Origin: Albimonas sp963816545
Lineage (GTDB): Bacteria; Pseudomonadota; Alphaproteobacteria; Rhodobacterales; Rhodobacteraceae
Assembly: GCA_963816545.1 (NCBI GenBank)
Contig: CAWFLE010000007.1
Span: 682,001 to 746,000, forward strand
DNA length: 64,000 nucleotides
Direction of reading: 5' to 3'
The position numbers were made by a program, and so were the translations under genes. Of the stretch, positions 57,578-64,000 are shown piece by piece. The notes beneath the pieces were generated by a model, which was not told the DNA's origin, searched no databases, and saw only the letters and a list, made by a program, of their open reading frames with translations. How positions within the stretch are numbered: position 1 is the stretch's first letter; the number at the start of each line of letters is the position of its first letter.

Positions 57578-58009
57578 ATGACGCGCATTCCCCTCACCCG
57601 CCGCGCCGCCCTCGCCCTCGTCGCCGGCCTCGCGGCCGGCGCCGCGCAGGCGGCCGACGCGGGGCATGAGGACCCGCTCGCCGAGTTTCTCTGGACCGCC
57701 CGCCCGCTGGTGATCTTCGCCAACAACGCGCTCGACCCCCGCCTCCTGCGCCAGCTCCGCGACATCGAGGGCCGGCAGCAGGACCTCGACGAACGCGACG
57801 TGGTGGTGATCGTGGACACCACCCCAGGCCCCTCCCGCTTCGACGACACGCCCTTGCGGATGAAGTTCCGCCCGCATGATTTCAACGTGATCCTGGTCGG
57901 CAAGGACGGCGAGGTGAAGAAGCGCAGCCCCTCCCCCGTCTCCGGCGCCCAGCTCGTGCGGATGATCGACCGCCTGCCCCTGAGGCAGGAGGAGTTGGGC
58001 CGCCGCTGA
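57578..58009 (+). CDS. Exported DUF4174-domain protein
   Basis: A 143-residue protein with a signal peptide (RRAALALVAGLAAGAAQA) and a DUF4174 domain: ARPLVIFANNALDPRLLRQLRD, LDERDVVVIVDTTPG, and FRPHDFNVILVGKDGEVKKRSPSPVSGAQLVRMIDRLPLRQEEL. The domain has a thioredoxin-like look (strand, helix, 'V-I-L-V-G-K-D-G') but no cysteine pair. Function unknown. It is divergent from the mutase gene. Confidence 0.85.
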   Translation: MTRIPLTRRAALALVAGLAAGAAQAADAGHEDPLAEFLWTARPLVIFANNALDPRLLRQLRDIEGRQQDLDERDVVVIVDTTPGPSRFDDTPLRMKFRPHDFNVILVGKDGEVKKRSPSPVSGAQLVRMIDRLPLRQEELGRR

Positions 58010-58021
58010 CCGCGCCCTGCG

Positions 58022-58050
58022 TTGCGCGAAGCGCGCCCGCGCGCTATATC
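58022..58050 (+). promoter_or_regulatory. Candidate sigma-70 promoter TTGCGC-17-TATATC
   Basis: TTGCGC at 58022 and TATATC at 58045 are separated by 17 bp. It lies 12 bp after the DUF4174 gene and 45 bp before a tiny frame with a strong ribosome site. It is one of the best-looking promoters in the window. Confidence 0.5.
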
Positions 58051-58095
58051 TCCGGTCAGGCCGCACCGGGCGGCCGCCTTCGAGGAGGGAGCGGA

Positions 58096-58161
58096 ATGAG
58101 CGGCAAGTCACAGCCTATGCCCCCGATCCAGGGCCGGACCGGCCCCGACCCGAGCTACTGA
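58096..58161 (+). CDS. Candidate 21-residue small protein
   Basis: ATG at 58096 preceded by GAGGAGGGAGCGGA, an excellent ribosome site, and by the promoter at 58022. The peptide reads MSGKSQPMPP then a segment ending GRTGPDPSY. The G-R-x-G-P-D-P-x-Y ending recalls the conserved tail of DUF1674/SdhAF4-type proteins, but the following GDWE is absent, so it may be a coincidence or a truncated relative. It overlaps the last codons of the opposing gene at 58115. No function can be assigned. Confidence 0.4.
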   Translation: MSGKSQPMPPIQGRTGPDPSY

Positions 58162-58735
58162 CCCCGCGCAGGTCCGACCGGATCTGCGCGCGAAGCGCGT
58201 CGCGGGCCACCTCGCCCATGCGCAGCGCCTCTTTCTTCATCTCCATGAAATGGCGGAACATGGCGGCCTGACGCTCCGGCGTCATGGCCCTGAATCCGTC
58301 CGAGCGCAGGTCTTCGGCCAGCATCGCCGTCGCCGCCACCTGCGCGTAATACAGCGTCACCGGCTCCACCGTCTCCGAGGGCAGCAGGTGGATCCGCTCC
58401 ACCATCGCCTGAAACACCGCGTCATGCCGCTCGCGCGGCACGAAGGGCAGGAAGCCCGGCTCCTGCGCCATCCGCGCCAGCGTCCGTTCGGCGTGGGCCT
58501 CGAGGTCGAGCTGCCCGAGCTGGTGGACATGGGCCATGATCTCGGCCCGGAGCGCGGTCTGGATGTCCAGCCGCTGCTCCCGCCGCCGGCGTCGCTCGGT
58601 CTGGCGTTCCGCGAAGGTCGCGTAGATGCGCCCGACCATGGCCATCACCACCGCGGCCGCCGCCCCCACAAGGGCGGCGGCGACACGGGGATCGGTCGCG
58701 ATCGGGTCCATCCTGCGCGCCTCCGCGGCCGTCAT
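58115..58735 (-). CDS. Hypothetical single-helix membrane protein
   Basis: A 206-residue protein: a hydrophobic N-terminal helix (VAAALVGAAAAVVMAMVGRIYATF), then a basic stretch (RQTERRRRREQRLD) and an all-helical cytoplasmic region (IQTALRAEIMAHVHQLGQLDLEAHAERTLARM, FRHFMEMKKEALRMGEVARDALRAQI). I do not recognise a family. It follows pccA by 4 bp on the same strand, so it is probably translated as part of the pcc transcript. The last 16 residues are low-complexity Ser/Gly/Arg and overlap the small plus-strand frame. Confidence 0.65.
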   Translation of the reverse strand: MTAAEARRMDPIATDPRVAAALVGAAAAVVMAMVGRIYATFAERQTERRRRREQRLDIQTALRAEIMAHVHQLGQLDLEAHAERTLARMAQEPGFLPFVPRERHDAVFQAMVERIHLLPSETVEPVTLYYAQVAATAMLAEDLRSDGFRAMTPERQAAMFRHFMEMKKEALRMGEVARDALRAQIRSDLRGVSSSGRGRSGPGSGA

Positions 58736-58739
58736 GGCC

Positions 58740-60737
58740 TCACTCGAACTCCATGATCACGTCGTCGACCGCGAGGCTCGCCCCCGCCTCGGCGTTGACC
58801 CTCGTGACCGTGGCCTTCTTCTCGGCCCGCAGCACGTTCTCCATCTTCATGGCCTCCACGACGCACAGGATCTGGCCCTCCTGCACCTCGTCGCCCTCCG
58901 CCACGTCGATGCTGACCACCAGCCCCGGCATGGGACAGAGCAGCATCTTCGAGGTGTCGGGCGGCGTCTTCTCCGGCATCTTGGCCGCCAGCTCCGCCTG
59001 CCGCGGGGTCAGCACCTGCACCTTCATGTCCGCGCCCCGGTAGCGCACCCGCGCGCCCCCCACGCCCAGCGACAGCTTTGCGGTGAAGGTCTCCCCCCCG
59101 ATCACGGCGCGCGCGAGCGGCATCCCCGGCTTCCAGTCGGTCTCGACCCGCCAGGTCTCGCCGTCCACCGTCACCTCCCAGCCGCCGACGGCCTCCTCGA
59201 TGGTGGTGGCGAAGACCTCGCCCCCGATGCGCACCATCCACTCCGGGTCCAGCCGGCGCGCGTGGTTGCGCATGGCGCCCGAGATCTTCGCCGCCCGCTC
59301 CTCCACGATCATGTTGAAGGCCGACGCCGCCGCCGCAAGCCGCTTCAGCGTCTCCTTCGGCAGCTCCACCCCGTCGAACCCCTCCGGGAACTCCTCCTGA
59401 ATGAAGGCCGTGGTCATCTCGCCGGCGACGAACTTCGGATGGTCCATCACCGCCGCGCAGAACGGCAGGTTGTGGCCGATGCCCTCCACCTCGAAGGCGT
59501 CCAGCGCCTCGCGCATCACCTCGATGGCCCCGGCCCGCGTCGGCGCCCAGGAGCACAGCTTGGCGATCATCGGGTCGTAGAACATCGAAATCTCGCCCCC
59601 CTCGAACACGCCCGTGTCGTTCCTCACGGCCATGCTGTCGGTCGCCATCTCCACCGGCGGGCGATACCGCGTCAGCCGCCCGATGGAGGGCAGGAAGTTC
59701 CGGTACGGATCCTCCGCATACAACCGGCTCTCGATGGCCCAGCCGTTCAGCTTCACATCCGCCTGCGCCAGCGCCAGCTTCTCGCCGTTCGCCACGCGGA
59801 TCATCTGCTCCACCAGATCGACCCCGGTGATCAGCTCCGTCACCGGATGCTCCACCTGCAGCCGCGTGTTCATCTCCAGGAAGTAGAAGTTGCGCTCCCC
59901 GTCGACGATGAACTCCACCGTGCCCGCGGAGGTGTAGCCCACCGCCTTGGCCAGCGCGACGGCCTGCTCCCCCATCGCGCGGCGCGTCTCCTCATCGAGG
60001 AACGGCGAGGGCGCCTCCTCGATCACCTTCTGGTTGCGCCGCTGGATCGAGCATTCCCGCTCCCCCAGATAGATCACGTTGCCATGCTGGTCCCCCAGCA
60101 CCTGGATCTCGATATGCCGCGGCTGGGTGACGAACTTCTCGATGAAGATGCGGTCGTCCCCGAAGGACGACTTCGCCTCGTTCTTCGAGGACTGGAACCC
60201 CTCCCGCGCCTCCTGATCGTTCCAGGCGATGCGCATCCCCTTGCCGCCGCCGCCGGCGGAGGCCTTGATCATCACCGGGTACCCGATCTCCCCGGCGATC
60301 TTCACCGCCTCGTCGGCATCCTCGATCAGCCCCATGTACCCCGGGACCGTGGAAACCCCGGCCTCGGCCGCGAGCTTCTTGGAGGTGATCTTGTCCCCCA
60401 TCGCCTCGATCGCCTTCACCGGCGGGCCGACGAACGCCACCCCCGCCTTCTCCAGCGCCTCGGCGAATTTGGGGTTCTCCGACAGGAAGCCATACCCCGG
60501 ATGCACCGCATCGGCGCCGGAGGTCCGGATCGCCTCCATCACCTTGTCGATCACGATATAGCTCTGGTTCGCCGGCGGCGGGCCGATATGCACCGCCTCG
60601 TCCGCCATGCTCACATGCAGCGCCTGACGGTCGGCGTCCGAATAGATCGCCACCGTCTTGATCCCCATCTTCCGCGCCGTCTTGATGACCCGGCAGGCGA
60701 TCTCGCCCCGGTTGGCGATCAGGATCTTCTTGAACAT
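58740..60737 (-). CDS. pccA: Propionyl-CoA carboxylase alpha (biotin) subunit
   Basis: A 665-residue protein from the ATG at 60737 (MFKKILIANRGEIACRVI), with GGGAGGG upstream. Biotin carboxylase domain: GFLSENPKFAEALEKAGV, IKASAGGGGKGMRIA (ATP loop), FIEKFVTQPRHIEIQVLGD, LGERECSIQRRNQKVIEEAP, FLEMNTRLQVEHPVTE. A BT domain and a C-terminal carrier domain with biotinylation site VVEAMKMENVLRAE complete it. With PccB it carboxylates propionyl-CoA to methylmalonyl-CoA. It is intact. pccB lies about 2.2 kb upstream on the same strand, with small genes in between. Confidence 0.97.
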   Translation of the reverse strand: MFKKILIANRGEIACRVIKTARKMGIKTVAIYSDADRQALHVSMADEAVHIGPPPANQSYIVIDKVMEAIRTSGADAVHPGYGFLSENPKFAEALEKAGVAFVGPPVKAIEAMGDKITSKKLAAEAGVSTVPGYMGLIEDADEAVKIAGEIGYPVMIKASAGGGGKGMRIAWNDQEAREGFQSSKNEAKSSFGDDRIFIEKFVTQPRHIEIQVLGDQHGNVIYLGERECSIQRRNQKVIEEAPSPFLDEETRRAMGEQAVALAKAVGYTSAGTVEFIVDGERNFYFLEMNTRLQVEHPVTELITGVDLVEQMIRVANGEKLALAQADVKLNGWAIESRLYAEDPYRNFLPSIGRLTRYRPPVEMATDSMAVRNDTGVFEGGEISMFYDPMIAKLCSWAPTRAGAIEVMREALDAFEVEGIGHNLPFCAAVMDHPKFVAGEMTTAFIQEEFPEGFDGVELPKETLKRLAAAASAFNMIVEERAAKISGAMRNHARRLDPEWMVRIGGEVFATTIEEAVGGWEVTVDGETWRVETDWKPGMPLARAVIGGETFTAKLSLGVGGARVRYRGADMKVQVLTPRQAELAAKMPEKTPPDTSKMLLCPMPGLVVSIDVAEGDEVQEGQILCVVEAMKMENVLRAEKKATVTRVNAEAGASLAVDDVIMEFE

Positions 60738-60774
60738 GGTCCCTCCCATTCGGCCACGGGGCCGCGCATATGCG

Positions 60775-60805
60775 AAGGCCCGCCGCGCGGCGCGCGACGG
60801 GCCTT
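60775..60805. terminator. Hairpin upstream of pccA, after the glycine-zipper gene
   Basis: AAGGCCCG (60775-60782) pairs with CGGGCCTT (60798-60805) around a GC-rich centre that can also pair. TTTCCGTT follows on the plus strand. It may end the small lipoprotein transcript or reduce read-through into pccA. Confidence 0.5.
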
Positions 60806-60857
60806 TCCGTTGAACATGACTGCGGGGCGCAAGGCCTCCCGGCCGCGCGCGCCTCCG

Positions 60858-61115
60858 TCAGTCGCCGAGACTGATGTCGCTCTTGTCGGTGAGCGCGCCC
60901 ACGGCGCCTCCGACCACCGCGCCGACCGCCGCCGCGGGCAGCAGGCTGCCGCCGGCCACCGCCGCGCCCGCGGCCCCCACGCCGGCGCCGATCGCGCCGC
61001 CCGTGACCCCGCGCTCCGTGCGCGTGTCGCCGCAACCCCCGAGGGCCGCTGCCGCAAGCAGAACGCCGCCCAGCGCAAACCGCGCGGGCGCCGCCCCGAA
61101 CCCGAACCTGTCCAT
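60858..61115 (-). CDS. Small glycine-zipper lipoprotein
   Basis: 85 residues: signal peptide with lipobox ALGGC (Cys28), then a Gly/Ala-rich zipper (GVTGGAIGAGVGAAGAAV, AAAVGAVVGGAVGAL) and acidic end TDKSDISLGD. Such proteins insert or associate with membranes through the glycine zipper and are often stress-related (compare osmotically inducible lipoproteins). A paralogue follows at 61254-61526. Role unknown. Confidence 0.75.
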   Translation of the reverse strand: MDRFGFGAAPARFALGGVLLAAAALGGCGDTRTERGVTGGAIGAGVGAAGAAVAGGSLLPAAAVGAVVGGAVGALTDKSDISLGD

Positions 61116-61253
61116 GGATCAACCTCCTCCAACCCGGACGCACCGGTTGAAGAAGAAGCCGCGATTGCGGCGAAACTGCACGTGCAAATATCACGGAATC
61201 GCGATCCGTACTGCCCGCCCCCGGCGATCGCCGGGGACGCGCCGAGCCGGGCC

Positions 61254-61526
61254 TCAGTCGAGGTCCACGACCGGCTTGCCGAGGTTGATGTCGTCCTCGT
61301 CCGTGAGCGCGCCGGTGAGCGCGCCGCCTGCCGCGCCGATGGCCGCGCCGGTGACGGGATCGCCTGCCAGCGCGCCGGCCGCAGCCCCGCCGGCCGCGCC
61401 GATGCCGGCGCCCGAGACGGTCCGGTTGGCCACGCTGTCCCCGCAGCCCGCGACCGCGAGCCCGAGGGCGAGAGCCGTGCCGGCCATGAGGATGCGCGGC
61501 GCGCGGATGGCATGAAGATCGAGCAT
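61254..61526 (-). CDS. Small glycine-zipper lipoprotein, paralogue
   Basis: 90 residues from the ATG at 61526 (MLDLHAIRAPRILMAG): lipobox LAVAGC, then GDSVANRTVSGAGIGAAGGAAAG, GAAIGAAGGALTGALTDEDDINLG. The plan is the same as the neighbour at 60858, including the G-D-x-x-x-x-R start and the D-x-D-I-x-L-G end, so the pair arose by duplication. GGGAGAG precedes the ATG. Located between pccA and pccB; whether propionate-linked is unknown. Confidence 0.72.
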   Translation of the reverse strand: MLDLHAIRAPRILMAGTALALGLAVAGCGDSVANRTVSGAGIGAAGGAAAGALAGDPVTGAAIGAAGGALTGALTDEDDINLGKPVVDLD

Positions 61527-61632
61527 GTCGTCTCTCCCGTGCTGAACCTTGGGGTCAGGCCTGAAACGTGCCCGCCGGGCCCGAAGTTCCGCGCCCCCGG
61601 TCGCCCTCCCCCGGCGGGACCACGAGGATCCC

Positions 61633-61884
61633 TCAGTCGCCCTCCCCCGGCAGGACCACGAGGATCCCCCAGGCAAGCCCCACGAAGCCGAACGTGACCC
61701 CGAACGCGCCCGCGAGCATGACGGTCGCCAGCTCCTCCCGCGCCGCCCGGCCCACGAGGGTTCCCAGCCCGCCCACGTCCAGCCAGAGCAGCAGCAGCAG
61801 CGCGGTCCACCCCGCCATGATTCCGCACAGCGCGTGGAAGGCGACGAACCGGACCAGCCGGTATGGATCGTGCGGCGTCTTCAT
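61633..61884 (-). CDS. Small two-helix membrane protein, unknown
   Basis: 83 residues: FVAFHALCGIMAGWTALLLLLWLDVGG and LATVMLAGAFGVTFGFVGLAWGILVVLP are two transmembrane helices with a short loop (LGTLVGRAAREE). It starts MKTPHDPYRLVRF with GGGGAGG upstream. Similar short proteins accompany pcc genes in related bacteria, as far as I recall; no function is known. Upstream is a structured non-coding region with an 11-bp repeat array. Confidence 0.65.
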   Translation of the reverse strand: MKTPHDPYRLVRFVAFHALCGIMAGWTALLLLLWLDVGGLGTLVGRAAREELATVMLAGAFGVTFGFVGLAWGILVVLPGEGD

Positions 61885-61922
61885 CTCCGAACCTCCCCTC
61901 GGGGCGGTTAACCATATGGCGC

Positions 61923-61966
61923 GCCTGCCATACGCTTGCCATACGCTTTGCAGACGTTTCGCAGAC
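61923..61966 (-). repeat. Four tandem 11-bp units (copy 2)
   Basis: On the minus strand: GTCTGCGAAAC, GTCTGCAAAGC, GTATGGCAAGC, GTATGGCAGGC. This closely matches the array at 3415-3458, in unit order (two GCAAA-type then two GGCA-type) and period. Here it lies 39 bp upstream of a small membrane-protein gene and is flanked by TTAACC on both sides. Confidence 0.75.
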
Positions 61967-61982
61967 CGCGTTAACCGGCCTG

Positions 61983-62039
61983 AAAACGCTTCGACCGGCG
62001 AAGCGGTTTCCGCGGATGCTTCGGGAAGTGAAGCATCCG
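61983..62039 (-). terminator. Two adjacent hairpins after ridA
   Basis: On the minus strand the first stem is CGGATGCTTC / GAAGCATCCG (62013-62039). The second is CGCTTCG / CGAAGCG followed by TTTTC (61983-62010), a fair intrinsic terminator for the ridA transcript. The plus strand also gives GTTTC, so termination may work both ways. Confidence 0.6.
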
Positions 62040-62064
62040 GACCGTCCCGAAACTCCCGCGGCGC

Positions 62065-62460
62065 TCATCCCGGCCGCCTCGCGAGACAATCGATCTCCAC
62101 CAGCGCCCCGACCGCGAGCGCCGTCACCCCCACCGTGGTCCGCACCGGCCTCCGATCCCGTGGGAAAAACGTCTCGTAAGCCGCGTTGAACGCCGCATAA
62201 TCCCGCTCGAATGCGGTTAGATAGCACCGGCACTGGAGCACATGGCCCAGGTCGAGCCCCACGCCCCTGAGCACGATCTCCAGGTTCCGCATCACCCTGT
62301 GCGTCTGCGCCTCGATCCCCTCCGGCAGAGGAGCGTCCGGCGCCTCCGGATCGGTCGGCATCTGTCCGGTGAGGATCACCCAGCCGTCGCTCTCCACGGC
62401 ATGGGAGAACGGCGCGACAGGGCGCGGGGCGGAGGGGAGGAGGTGGAAGACCGGCTCCAT
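62065..62460 (-). CDS. RidA-family protein
   Basis: 131 residues: MEPVFHLLPSAPRPVAPFSHAVESDGWVILTGQMPTDPEAP is the RidA pattern (PFSHAV, G-Q-x-P), later HRVMRNLEIVLRGVGLDLGHVLQCRCYLTAFERDYAAFNAAYETFF and RTTVGVTALAVGALVEID. The usual catalytic Arg of RidA (C-R-C-Y-L region) is present, so it may hydrolyse 2-aminoacrylate/enamine intermediates. The start overlaps the stop of the upstream gene (ATGA). Confidence 0.88.
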   Translation of the reverse strand: MEPVFHLLPSAPRPVAPFSHAVESDGWVILTGQMPTDPEAPDAPLPEGIEAQTHRVMRNLEIVLRGVGLDLGHVLQCRCYLTAFERDYAAFNAAYETFFPRDRRPVRTTVGVTALAVGALVEIDCLARRPG

Positions 62461-62681
62461 CACTCGCCCGCAGCCACGCGCGGGGGCCGGTCCTGATCCA
62501 GCACCGCCTCGACGCACCCGAGCCATTCGCGCAGCGCCGCCGGATCCGCCGAGCGCCCGTCAGGCAGCATCTGAGTGTCGCTCAGCACCTGCGAGACCTC
62601 GGCCATCCGGTTGCGCTCATGCTGATTTTCCAGGAACATCCGCATGGCGCGGTAGGCCTGATCAGGCGTCATCCGATCCAT
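62460..62681 (-). CDS. Hypothetical small protein
   Basis: 73 residues, helical: MDRMTPDQAYRAMRMFLENQHERN, VLSDTQMLPDGRSADPAALREWLGCVEAVLDQ. No family recognised. It overlaps the upstream gene by 20 bp and the RidA start by 4 bp, so it is part of a tight pccB-to-ridA translational chain. With the 103-residue gene before it, the size and overlap resemble a two-gene toxin/antitoxin-like pair, but this is only a guess. Confidence 0.6.
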   Translation of the reverse strand: MDRMTPDQAYRAMRMFLENQHERNRMAEVSQVLSDTQMLPDGRSADPAALREWLGCVEAVLDQDRPPRVAAGE

Positions 62682-62973
62682 GTCCCATCTCCCTCCTCAG
62701 CCCGAACACAGGGTCCGTGAAATCCCGAGGCGGCGCATTGATCCCCCCGTTCCGCAACCGGTTTCCTCGTCGCTGCGCCCAGAGCTGCCGCCCGTCCGAA
62801 AGCGTCCGAGCATACCACCGCGTCCCGTAGCGGTCCTCGCCCGCGAAAGCGGCCGGGTCGGAGATCAGCGCCAGAAGCTGCGCCCGGTTTTCAGGAGTGT
62901 CCTCCATGTGCCCGGGAGCATTGCGAAAAATGTGCCGCGCATCCTCCGGCGCGATTTCCGGCTCGTCGCTCAC
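62662..62973 (-). CDS. Hypothetical 103-residue protein with toxin-like C-terminus
   Basis: MSDEPEIAPEDARHIFRNAPGHM is followed by RAQLLALISDPAAFAGEDRYGTRWYARTL and DGRQLWAQRRGNRLRNGGIN. The last segment (W-A-x-x-R-x-x-x-x-x-N-G-G-I-N) recalls small RNase-type toxin domains that end 'G-K-I-x-x-G-G-I/V-N'. The ATG overlaps the pccB stop (ATGA), and the next small gene overlaps it by 20 bp. Function is not established. Confidence 0.6.
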   Translation of the reverse strand: MSDEPEIAPEDARHIFRNAPGHMEDTPENRAQLLALISDPAAFAGEDRYGTRWYARTLSDGRQLWAQRRGNRLRNGGINAPPRDFTDPVFGLRREMGHGSDDA

Positions 62974-64000
62974 AACGGAATATTATCGTGCTTCTTCCAC
63001 GGGTTCTCGAGCTTCTTGTTCCGCAGCGCCGCGAAGGCCCGCGCCACCCGCTTGCGGGTGCTCTGCGGCATGATCACCTCGTCGATGAACCCTTTTTCCG
63101 CGGCCACGAAAGGGTTTGCGAAGCGGTCTTCATACATCTTGGTGCGCTCGGCGATCTTCTCCGGGTCGCCCTGCTCGGAGCGGTAGAGGATCTCCACCGC
63201 GCCCTTCGCGCCCATCACCGCGACCTCGGAGGTCGGCCAGGCGTAGTTGATGTCGCCCCGCAGGTGCTTGGAGGCCATGACCACGTAGGCGCCGCCATAG
63301 GCCTTTCGGGTGATGACCGTCACCTTGGGGACCGTCGCCTCGCCATAGGCGAACAGCAGCTTCGCGCCGTGCTTGATGACGCCGCCGTATTCCTGCGTGG
63401 TCCCGGGCAGGAAGCCCGGCACGTCCACGAAGGTCAGGATCGGAATGTTGAAGCAATCGCAGAACCTTACGAACCGCGCCGCCTTGCGGGCGGAGTCGAT
63501 GTCCAGCACGCCCGCCAGCACCATCGGCTGGTTGGCGACCACGCCCACCGTCTCGCCCTCGATGCGGATCATGCCGGTGATGATGTTCCGGGCGAAGGCG
63601 CCCTGGATCTCGTAGAAGTCGCCCTCGTCGGCGACCTTCTCGATCAGCTCCTTCATGTCGTAGGGCTTGTTCGGGTTGTCTGGGATGAGCGTGTCGAGCG
63701 AGGGCTCCAGCCGGGCCGGATCGTCGAAGAACGGCCGAACAGGGGGCTTCTCGCGGTTGGAGAGCGGAAGAAAATCAATGAGCCGGCGGGTCTGGATCAG
63801 CGCCTCGACGTCGTCGTCGAAGGCGGCGTCGGCGACCGAGGACTTGGTGGTGTGGGTCTTGGCGCCCCCGAGTTCTTCGGCCGTCACCACCTCGTTGGTC
63901 ACGGTCTTCACCACGTCCGGCCCGGTGACGAACATGTAAGAGGAATCCCGCACCATGAAGATGAAGTCCGTCATGGCCGGCGAATAGACCGCGCCGCCCG
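62970..64000 (-). CDS. pccB: Propionyl-CoA carboxylase beta subunit, 3' part
   Basis: About 343 C-terminal residues of a normally 510-residue carboxyltransferase; the 5' end is outside the window. Visible: GAVYSPAMTDFIFMVRDSSYMFVTGPDVVKTVTNE, the carboxyltransferase C half GVVANQPMVLAGVLDIDSARKAARFVRFCD, FVDVPGFLPGTTQEYGGVIKHGAKLLFAYGEATVPKVTVITRKAYGGAYVVM (acyl-CoA site), and ending NPWKKHDNIPL. It forms the alpha6beta6 enzyme with PccA and is uninterrupted in the part seen. First in the transcript that includes the small genes and ridA. Confidence 0.96.
   Translation of the reverse strand, partial: GGAVYSPAMTDFIFMVRDSSYMFVTGPDVVKTVTNEVVTAEELGGAKTHTTKSSVADAAFDDDVEALIQTRRLIDFLPLSNREKPPVRPFFDDPARLEPSLDTLIPDNPNKPYDMKELIEKVADEGDFYEIQGAFARNIITGMIRIEGETVGVVANQPMVLAGVLDIDSARKAARFVRFCDCFNIPILTFVDVPGFLPGTTQEYGGVIKHGAKLLFAYGEATVPKVTVITRKAYGGAYVVMASKHLRGDINYAWPTSEVAVMGAKGAVEILYRSEQGDPEKIAERTKMYEDRFANPFVAAEKGFIDEVIMPQSTRKRVARAFAALRNKKLENPWKKHDNIPL

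Noticed and set aside
61923..61966. PccR-type binding site (paired TTTGCAAA) near the pcc genes
   Set aside because: The spacing is 11 bp rather than 12, the core is only partly similar, and the same array follows grx, which has no link to propionate.

Overview
This is a GC-rich chromosomal window from an alphaproteobacterium, most probably a high-GC member of the Rhodobacterales (Roseobacter/Paracoccaceae side). The inference rests on gene content and order: purL-bolA-monothiol glutaredoxin, secA next to a parvulin-argJ-mutT run, a TRAP transporter, a malic enzyme fused to a phosphotransacetylase domain, and a propionate set of propionyl-CoA synthetase, methylmalonyl-CoA mutase, pccA and pccB. 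No rRNA, tRNA or CRISPR array was seen.

Layout. 0-5 kb: the edge of an EamA-type transporter, purL, bolA, grx and a PQQ-type sugar dehydrogenase. 5-11 kb: secA, parvulin, argJ, mutT. 11-18 kb: a molybdopterin oxidoreductase, a BaiN-like flavoprotein, a CHASE2 cyclase/FecR pair and pyrE. 18-24.4 kb: a CocE-type hydrolase with an ATP-grasp ligase, divergent from a dctPQM TRAP operon. 24.7-35.3 kb: a mobile-element graveyard. It holds an amidohydrolase cut by an IS66 remnant, an IS21 element whose istA is split by an IS630 and whose istB is split by an IS3-family element, a 2.66-kb element with about 55-bp inverted ends and an 800-residue zinc-finger protein, and a second IS630. 35.4-42.2 kb: guaB and capsule export genes (kpsC/D/E/T/M type). 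42.3-55 kb: persulfide dioxygenase plus rhodanese, a CorA-type transporter, prpE, a LysE-type exporter, maeB, nhaA, two PanE paralogues and a GT39-type transferase. 55-64 kb: methylmalonyl-CoA mutase, pccA, small lipoproteins, a RidA protein, small unknown genes and the 3' part of pccB.

Function. PrpE activates propionate, PccA/PccB carboxylate propionyl-CoA, the mutase delivers succinyl-CoA, and MaeB can return C4 acids to pyruvate. Most of a propionate assimilation route therefore lies within 20 kb. The capsule block is a partial ABC-dependent export locus.

Quality warning. At least ten core genes (purL, secA, the molybdoenzyme, cocE, kpsC, the persulfide dioxygenase and rhodanese, maeB, panE, the mutase) are broken by single-base indels, mostly in G/C runs. 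Conserved sequence resumes at once in another frame. This looks like sequence error rather than decay, so I annotate them as full-length genes with frameshifts.

The most unusual non-coding signals are: a four-copy family of about 150-180 bp nested palindromes, each just downstream of a gene; an array of four tandem 11-bp units that occurs at two loci 58 kb apart; and the long-inverted-repeat element at 31.0-33.7 kb.
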